This document shows positions 58,249-64,000 of a stretch of 64,000 nt of DNA, in pieces. This stretch comes from Glycomyces buryatensis. GTDB lineage: Bacteria; Actinomycetota; Actinomycetes; Mycobacteriales; Micromonosporaceae. The notes under the pieces are model-generated. The model saw only the letters and a list, made by a program, of their open reading frames with translations. It was not told the origin of the DNA and searched no databases. Numbering within the stretch: position 1 is the stretch's first letter; each line of letters starts with the position of its first letter. The translations under genes and the position numbers were made by a program. The stretch lies in assembly GCF_004912275.1 (NCBI RefSeq), contig NZ_STGY01000073.1, forward strand, positions 1 through 64,000, read 5' to 3'.

Positions 58249-58545
58249 GTGGTCCCGACTTACGAGCCGCTCCCGAGATTCGATGATGACTGGGAACGGC
58301 TCAGCGATGAGCAACGAGAACGGTTCATGAAGGCGGTCAACGGCTTTAAGGCGGATCTTGCTGCGGGAATCCATCCGCGGCCCGGCCTTCGAGTCAAAGG
58401 CGTGAAGGGCACACCGGGGGTTTTCGAGCTGACCTGGGCGCCCGATGGACGCGCGACTTGGTCTTACGGTGGCGAAAAGATCCCAGGCGAACCCCATATC
58501 GTCTGGCGGCGGATCGGCACCCACGACATCTTCAAGAATCCGTGA
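58249..58545 (+). CDS. ParE/RelE-like toxin, partner of the AbrB-type antitoxin
   Basis: A 98-residue basic protein with the compact alpha-beta pattern of RelE/ParE toxins: YEPLPRFDDDWERLSDEQRERFMKAV, then LRVKGVKGTPGVFELTWA and TWSYGGE, ending VWRRIGTHDIFKNP. The RV-G-PGVFEL-W and WRRIGTH-I segments match RelE-like folds. The GTG start lies 5 bases after the antitoxin stop, so translation is coupled. Target (mRNA or gyrase) cannot be told. The pair sits between rpoC and rpsL, an unusual site for a mobile stabilisation module. Confidence 0.8.
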   Translation: MVPTYEPLPRFDDDWERLSDEQRERFMKAVNGFKADLAAGIHPRPGLRVKGVKGTPGVFELTWAPDGRATWSYGGEKIPGEPHIVWRRIGTHDIFKNP

Positions 58546-58551
58546 TTGATC

Positions 58552-58577
58552 GGGCCGGTAGTTGGCGCTACCGGCCC
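58552..58577. terminator. Bidirectional hairpin after the toxin gene
   Basis: Perfect 10-bp arms GGGCCGGTAG and CTACCGGCCC with a 6-base loop. It is followed on the plus strand by TCAGTGTTTTCG and overlaps the end of the leftward small gene. Confidence 0.75.
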
Positions 58578-58759
58578 TCAGTGTTTTCGCTCTCGAGCGC
58601 GCGCTCGAGAGCTGCCTCCTGCGCTTCCTCCTCTTCCGGCGTGCCAAGGCCGTCGCCGGTTACGGAGTCCAAGAGTTCAGCGTCCCCTGAGGCGTACCAC
58701 TCTTCCCAGGCCTCCTTGTACTGTTCCTTAAGTTCAGCCTCGCTCGGGCGTTTTGTCAT
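58568..58759 (-). CDS. Small acidic protein of unknown function
   Basis: A 63-residue, helix-forming protein rich in Glu and Ala (MTKRPSEAELKEQYKEAWEEW at the start, cut here to SEAELKEQYKEAWEEWYASG). No family is recognised. It is convergent with the toxin gene and shares its terminator. GGGGGAAC lies about 8 bases before ATG 58759. A 24-bp palindrome (58589-58612, half-site GCTCTCGAGCGC) is embedded in its last codons. The coding status is plausible, not certain. Confidence 0.5.
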   Translation of the reverse strand: MTKRPSEAELKEQYKEAWEEWYASGDAELLDSVTGDGLGTPEEEEAQEAALERALESENTEGR

Positions 58760-58812
58760 GCGGGTATGTTCCCCCGCCGGGCTTAGCCGTGCAACCCCAA
58801 TAGGATGGGCGG

Positions 58813-59196
58813 GTGGTAGAGGTTCAGCATGCTGGCGGGGTCCGGCATCCGGATGATCCGGAGCCGGTCGAATCGAGCAAGGTCGTCGCGGCTCAGATGC
58901 TCGCGGGGATCGGGGTGGCCCTGTCCCTGTTCGTCGGCGGGGTGGTGCCGGCGATCATGGCGCTGATCCTGGCGTCGCAGGCGGAGCGGGACATCGCCGC
59001 GTCCGGGGGGTTCCTGTTGGGGGCGGGGAAGCTGCGGCGGATCCGGAAGCTGGCCTGGATCGCGATCGGGATCGCCGGGGCGATCGTGCTGGCGGTAGTG
59101 CTGGTGTGGATCGTCGGGATGGCCCGGTCCGCGGGGCAGACTTCGTACGACGGCGATGTGGCTTTTGGCTTCTTCCTTCCTAATTCGGGGGCGTGA
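58813..59196 (+). CDS. Small two-helix membrane protein (DUF4190-like)
   Basis: A 127-residue protein with two transmembrane helices (about 31-54 and 80-105) joined by a short loop containing ILASQAERDIAASGG, the layout of DUF4190-type proteins common in actinobacteria. Function unknown. A TAGGAT hexamer at 58801-58806 lies only six bases before the GTG, so the mRNA may be leaderless. It precedes the long rpsL leader region. Confidence 0.7.
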   Translation: MVEVQHAGGVRHPDDPEPVESSKVVAAQMLAGIGVALSLFVGGVVPAIMALILASQAERDIAASGGFLLGAGKLRRIRKLAWIAIGIAGAIVLAVVLVWIVGMARSAGQTSYDGDVAFGFFLPNSGA

Positions 59197-59385
59197 TTTT
59201 TGCGTGGTGGGAAAGGGTGAGTGAACACTCGCCGCTGGCCCCCGGCCCCCTCGGTTCTCCCGTGTTCCACGAGCTAAGATAGGCCACGGTGTGTCTACCG
59301 CACCGCTTCGAACAATGTCGAAGTCGCCCGCCCCACCGCTCGTTCGTGACTCTGAACACGGATGTCCTGTGGGTCGATAATGGCT

Positions 59386-59414
59386 TTGACCGCGTTCGTT
59401 AGGCTAGGTAGGCT
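59386..59414 (+). promoter_or_regulatory. Promoter of the rpsL-rpsG-fusA operon
   Basis: TTGACC (59386-59391) and TAGGCT (59409-59414) with a 17-base spacer. The -10 lies in a TAGGCT-like repeat (TAGGCTAGGTAGGCTT). Confidence 0.7.
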
Positions 59415-59591
59415 TTTCCCTTGCGCCTGGACACCGCTTTGAGCGGCATGGTGGCCCTGTCTACTCCGGCAGCTTGGTCCCCGTGAGAGCCAGGCCAGGT
59501 TGCGTGCCTGCAAGGCGGCGACGGCCCTTCATTGGGCCCAGTCTCCTGGCGTCATCGGCACGCACACCCTCGTACTGGGGGCTTCGTGAAT

Positions 59592-59617
59592 ATTGACTCT
59601 GATAGTCAATCCTTTTT
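59592..59617 (+). terminator. Terminator-like dyad in the rpsL leader
   Basis: ATTGACT-ctgat-AGTCAAT followed by CCTTTTT. The stem is AT-rich and weak, but the T run is the clearest in the leader; it may be a transcription attenuator. Confidence 0.4.
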
Positions 59618-59807
59618 GGGATGAATTCACGGACGCGTCTGAACCTGCACGATCGGCGAAGTTCGCTTTGCCTAGTGGCCGGTATGGGTCCGGAGAGACG
59701 CGACACGCCCGAACGCGGGGGACGGGACCCAGCTCACTTGAGCTGGGGTTACAGATGGCGCCACGCAAGGATTACGCAACCACCACGTCTGAGAGGGGTT
59801 CGGCTCA

Positions 59808-60179
59808 GTGCCAACCATCCAGCAGCTGGTCAGGAACGGCCGCAAGGTCAAGACCAGCAAGACTAAGACGCCCGCGCTGAAGGGCAGCCCGCAGGCCCGC
59901 GGCGTGTGCACCCGTGTGTACACCACTACGCCTAAAAAGCCGAACTCGGCCATGCGCAAGGTCGCCCGTGTTCGCCTGATGAACGGCACCGAGGTCACCG
60001 CCTACATTCCCGGCGTCGGCCACAACCTGCAGGAGCACTCGATCGTGCTCGTGCGCGGCGGTCGTGTCCGCGACCTGCCCGGTGTCCGTTACAAGATCAT
60101 CCGCGGCGCGCTCGACACCCAGGGTGTGCGCGACCGCAAGCAGGCCCGCAGCCGCTACGGCGCGAAGAAGGAGAAGTAA
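59808..60179 (+). CDS. rpsL: Small ribosomal subunit protein S12
   Basis: A 123-residue decoding-centre protein. [16 protein letters not shown] holds Lys43, the wild-type state at the main streptomycin-resistance site. The second site reads [12 protein letters not shown]: codon CGC gives Arg88, where Lys88 is the usual residue in actinobacteria and K88R is a known resistance substitution in Mycobacterium tuberculosis. The rest is typical, ending [16 protein letters not shown] 59808 has GAGAGGGG upstream. Two bases separate the gene from rpsG. Confidence 0.97.
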   Translation: MPTIQQLVRNGRKVKTSKTKTPALKGSPQARGVCTRVYTTTPKKPNSAMRKVARVRLMNGTEVTAYIPGVGHNLQEHSIVLVRGGRVRDLPGVRYKIIRGALDTQGVRDRKQARSRYGAKKEK

Positions 60180-60181
60180 GC

Positions 60182-60652
60182 ATGCCGCGTAAAGGTCCCG
60201 CGCCGCGCCGGCCGCTTACCGCCGACCCGGTGTACAACTCGGTGCTCGTCACCCAGCTGATCAACAAGGTCCTCAAGGACGGCAAGCGCCGCCTCGCCGA
60301 GCGCATCGTCTACGAAGCCCTCGAGAACTGCCGCCAGAAGGCCGACTCCGACCCCGTGGTCATCCTCAAGCGCGCGCTCGACAACGTCAAGCCGACCCTC
60401 GAGGTCCGCTCCCGCCGAGTCGGCGGCGCGACCTACCAGGTCCCGGTCGACGTACGCCCGCAGCGCGCCACCACACTCGGTCTGCGCTGGCTCGTGGGCT
60501 TCTCCCGCGACCGCCGCGAGAAGACCATGGTCGAGCGACTGACCAACGAGATCCTCGACGCCTCCAACGGCCTCGGTGCCGCGGTCAAGAAGCGCGAAGA
60601 CACTCACAAGATGGCCGATTCCAACAAGGCATTCGCCCACTACCGCTGGTAG
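60182..60652 (+). CDS. rpsG: Small ribosomal subunit protein S7
   Basis: A 156-residue primary assembly protein of the 30S head. It shows [18 protein letters not shown] at the start, [22 protein letters not shown] near the middle and the C-terminal [20 protein letters not shown]. It starts two bases after rpsL and lies 21 bases before fusA. Confidence 0.98.
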   Translation: MPRKGPAPRRPLTADPVYNSVLVTQLINKVLKDGKRRLAERIVYEALENCRQKADSDPVVILKRALDNVKPTLEVRSRRVGGATYQVPVDVRPQRATTLGLRWLVGFSRDRREKTMVERLTNEILDASNGLGAAVKKREDTHKMADSNKAFAHYRW

Positions 60653-60673
60653 TGACCTCAAGAGAAGGCAATC

Positions 60674-62779
60674 GTGGCTAATAAAGCGAACGAGGCCCTG
60701 GCCAAGCTCCGCAACATCGGCATCATGGCCCACATCGACGCCGGCAAGACCACCACCACTGAGCGCATCCTGTACTACACGGGCGTGTCGCACAAGATCG
60801 GTGAGGTCCACGACGGCGCCGCGACCATGGACTGGATGGAGCAGGAGCAGGAGCGGGGTATCACCATTACCTCCGCTGCTACTAAGTGCGAGTGGGACGA
60901 CCACGTCATCCAGATCATCGACACGCCCGGCCACGTCGACTTCACGGTCGAGGTCGAGCGATCCCTGCGTGTGCTGGACTCCGCCATCGCCGTCTACGAC
61001 GGTGTCGCGGGCGTCGAGCCCCAGACCGAGAACGTCTGGCGTCAGGCCGACAAGTACAGCGTTCCGCGCATGTGCTTCGTCAACAAGCTCGACCGCACCG
61101 GTGCGAACTTCTTCCGCTGCGTCGACATGATGCAGGACCGTCTCAACTCCAACACCGCGGTGATCCAGCTTCCGATCGGGAACGAGTCCGACTTCATCGG
61201 CGTCGTCGACCTGGTCGAGATGCACGCCAAGGTGTGGCGGGGCGAGACCGGTCTCGGCGAGGAGTACACGGTCGAGGAGATTCCCGCGGACCTGGCCGAC
61301 CAGGCCGCCGAATACCGCGAGAAGCTGCTCGAGACCCTCTCGGACATCGACGACGCGTTCGCCGAGAAGTTCCTCGAGGGCGAGGAGATCACCAACGCCG
61401 AGATCAAGGCCGCGATCCGCAAGGGCACCATCGCGAACCAGATCAACCCGGTGCTGTGCGGCACGGCCTTCAAGAACAAGGGCGTGCAGCCGCTGCTCGA
61501 CGCGGTGGTCGACTACCTGCCTTCTCCGCTCGACATCCCGGCCATCCAGGGAACTCTCACCGACAACGAGACCCCGGCCGAGCGTCACGCGGACGTCGAC
61601 GAGCCCTTCGCGGCCCTGGCGTTCAAGATCGCCACCGACAAGCACCTCGGTCGTCTCACCTACGCCCGGATCTATTCGGGCAAGATCGAGACCGGCACTC
61701 AGGTCATGAACTCGACCAAGAGCCGCAAGGAGCGCATCGGCAAGATCTACCAGATGCACGCGAACAAGCGTGAAGAGCGCGGCGAGGCCCACGCCGGCGA
61801 CATCATCGCCGTGCAGGGGCTGAAGCAGACCACCACCGGTGACACGCTCAGCGACTCGTCGAACATGGTGATCCTGGAGTCGATGATCTTCCCCGAGCCG
61901 GTCATCGACGTGGCCATCGAGCCCAAGTCGAAGGCCGACCAGGACAAGCTGGCCACTGCGATTCAGCGTCTCGCCGAGGAGGACCCGACCTTCCGGGTCA
62001 AGACCGACGAGGACTCCGGCCAGACGATCATCTCCGGCATGGGCGAGCTGCACCTCGACATCTTGGTCGACCGCATGAAGCGGGAGTTCAACGTCGAGGC
62101 CAACATCGGCAAGCCGCAGGTGGCGTTCCGCGAGACCATCACCCAGCGGGTCGACAAGGTCGAGTACCTGCACAAGAAGCAGACCGGTGGTTCCGGTCAG
62201 TTCGCGCGGGTCATCGTCAACATCGAGCCGCTCAAGATGGAGGGCGACGACGCTCCGATCTTCGAGTTCGACGACCAGATCACGGGTGGGCGCATTCCGC
62301 GCGAGTACATCCCGTCGGTCAAGGCCGGCGCCGAAAGCGCTCTGCCCGACGGCGTGCTGGCGGGCTACCCGCTGGTCGGCGTCAAGTTCGAGCTGAGCGA
62401 CGGTCAGTACCACGAGGTCGACTCTTCGGAGATGGCCTTCAAGATCGCAGGCAAGATGGCGCTGAAGGAGGCCGCGAAGCGGGCTCGTCCGGTGCTCCTC
62501 GAGCCGATGATGGCCGTCGAAGTCATCTGCCCGGAGGAATCCATGGGCGATGTCATCGGCGACATCAACTCCAGGCGCGGCACGATCCAGGAAATGGGCG
62601 AGCGGGGCAACGACCGCACGGTCAAGGCCACGGTGCCGCTGTCGGAGATGTTCGGATACGTCGGCGACCTCCGGTCGAAGACGGCCGGCCGCGCGAACTA
62701 CTCGATGCAGTTCGACAGCTACGCCGAAGTCCCGGCGAACGTCGCCAAGGAGATCATCGCCAAGGCGACAGGCGAGTAA
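60674..62779 (+). CDS. fusA: Elongation factor G
   Basis: A 701-residue translocation GTPase. G1 is [12 protein letters not shown] (near residue 18), G3 DTPGHVDF (near 89) and G4 NKLD (near 140). Domain III-V segments include [18 protein letters not shown] and the C-terminal [22 protein letters not shown]. The switch I end GITITSAAT is normal. GTG 60674 follows AGAGAAGG. Confidence 0.98.
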   Translation: MANKANEALAKLRNIGIMAHIDAGKTTTTERILYYTGVSHKIGEVHDGAATMDWMEQEQERGITITSAATKCEWDDHVIQIIDTPGHVDFTVEVERSLRVLDSAIAVYDGVAGVEPQTENVWRQADKYSVPRMCFVNKLDRTGANFFRCVDMMQDRLNSNTAVIQLPIGNESDFIGVVDLVEMHAKVWRGETGLGEEYTVEEIPADLADQAAEYREKLLETLSDIDDAFAEKFLEGEEITNAEIKAAIRKGTIANQINPVLCGTAFKNKGVQPLLDAVVDYLPSPLDIPAIQGTLTDNETPAERHADVDEPFAALAFKIATDKHLGRLTYARIYSGKIETGTQVMNSTKSRKERIGKIYQMHANKREERGEAHAGDIIAVQGLKQTTTGDTLSDSSNMVILESMIFPEPVIDVAIEPKSKADQDKLATAIQRLAEEDPTFRVKTDEDSGQTIISGMGELHLDILVDRMKREFNVEANIGKPQVAFRETITQRVDKVEYLHKKQTGGSGQFARVIVNIEPLKMEGDDAPIFEFDDQITGGRIPREYIPSVKAGAESALPDGVLAGYPLVGVKFELSDGQYHEVDSSEMAFKIAGKMALKEAAKRARPVLLEPMMAVEVICPEESMGDVIGDINSRRGTIQEMGERGNDRTVKATVPLSEMFGYVGDLRSKTAGRANYSMQFDSYAEVPANVAKEIIAKATGE

Positions 62780-62785
62780 ACGGAA

Positions 62786-62809
62786 CGGGAGGGCAAGCCT
62801 GCCCTCCCG
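62786..62809 (+). terminator. Hairpin between fusA and tuf
   Basis: CGGGAGGGC and GCCCTCCCG (9 bp) with a 6-base loop, 7 bases after the fusA stop. Tuf probably also has its own promoter in the following AT-richer stretch (62855-62885). Confidence 0.6.
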
Positions 62810-62900
62810 CCCGTGAAACCCACCTGTTGCCGGCGGGGCATCCGCGATGCAATGGGTCAGTTAAGTCAATCCAGATTTATTCAGTCCACAGGAGGACGAA

Positions 62901-64000
<1,100 letters not shown>

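Larger units (their letters stand above)
59197..59807. other. Long promoter/leader region before rpsL
   Basis: No gene is seen in 611 bases. It holds a strong promoter (59386-59414), which would give an rpsL leader of nearly 390 bases. Inside the leader are a GGGCC-type hairpin near 59522-59540, an AT-rich dyad followed by five T residues (59592-59617) and a CCCAGCTC-actt-GAGCTGGG hairpin (59728-59747). Such a structured leader suggests attenuation or autoregulation of the str operon. Confidence 0.55.

Overview
The window is GC-rich chromosomal DNA from an actinobacterium. The evidence is the codon use, the AdnA/AdnB repair pair, the str/rpo ribosomal gene order, an SCO2521-like gene, a translational ileS T-box and many GTG/TTG starts. 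The lineage cannot be fixed from sequence reading alone; a Glycomyces/Micromonospora-type actinomycete is a reasonable guess, held with low confidence. No rRNA, tRNA, CRISPR array, transposase or prophage gene was seen.

Layout. 0-3.7 kb: an SCO2521-family protein, a membrane protein fused to a VOC/glyoxalase domain, and ndk. 3.7-16.6 kb: a complete purine-catabolism island. A PucR regulator and a MobA/MocA-like nucleotidyltransferase point left. A tightly coupled operon points right: uraD-uraH-uricase-three xanthine dehydrogenase subunits interleaved with an 8-oxoguanine-deaminase-type amidohydrolase-XdhC maturation factor-allophanate-hydrolase-C-like protein-allB-allantoicase. Together these would take xanthine (and 8-oxoguanine) through urate, hydroxyisourate, OHCU, allantoin and allantoate to ureidoglycolate plus urea. 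16.7-22.8 kb: a patchwork of CsaA, tandem repeats, gene relics, a two-component system with its probable target (an acidic PepSY protein), a secreted SH3-like protein, a 23-copy hexanucleotide repeat, a RibD-like reductase, a PadR relic and a YqeB-like protein. 22.9-28.6 kb: fused anthranilate synthase trpE(G) and ileS diverge from one 470-bp region that holds two different amino-acid sensors, a trp leader peptide with attenuator and an ileS T-box. 28.8-40 kb: an unknown membrane protein, a small ribbon-helix-helix protein, AdnB/AdnA and an ABC exporter with a divergent MarR/GbsR regulator.

40-64 kb is the information-processing core: secE-nusG, rplK-rplA, rplJ-rplL with an L10 leader, rpoB-rpoC, then rpsL-rpsG-fusA-tuf, with tuf cut by the window end. 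Two cassettes interrupt it. One is a row of four paralogous, strongly acidic, probably lipid-anchored proteins between rplL and rpoB. The other is a type II toxin-antitoxin pair plus two small genes between rpoC and rpsL.

The best candidate for an undescribed system is the four-gene acidic lipoprotein array at 44.1-49.4 kb. Its members alternate in type (A-B-A-B) and share four cysteines. Other points of interest are Arg instead of Lys at position 88 of ribosomal protein S12, an unusual rifampicin-binding region in RpoB, and the acidic sensor kinase/PepSY pair with clustered CTTCAG boxes.
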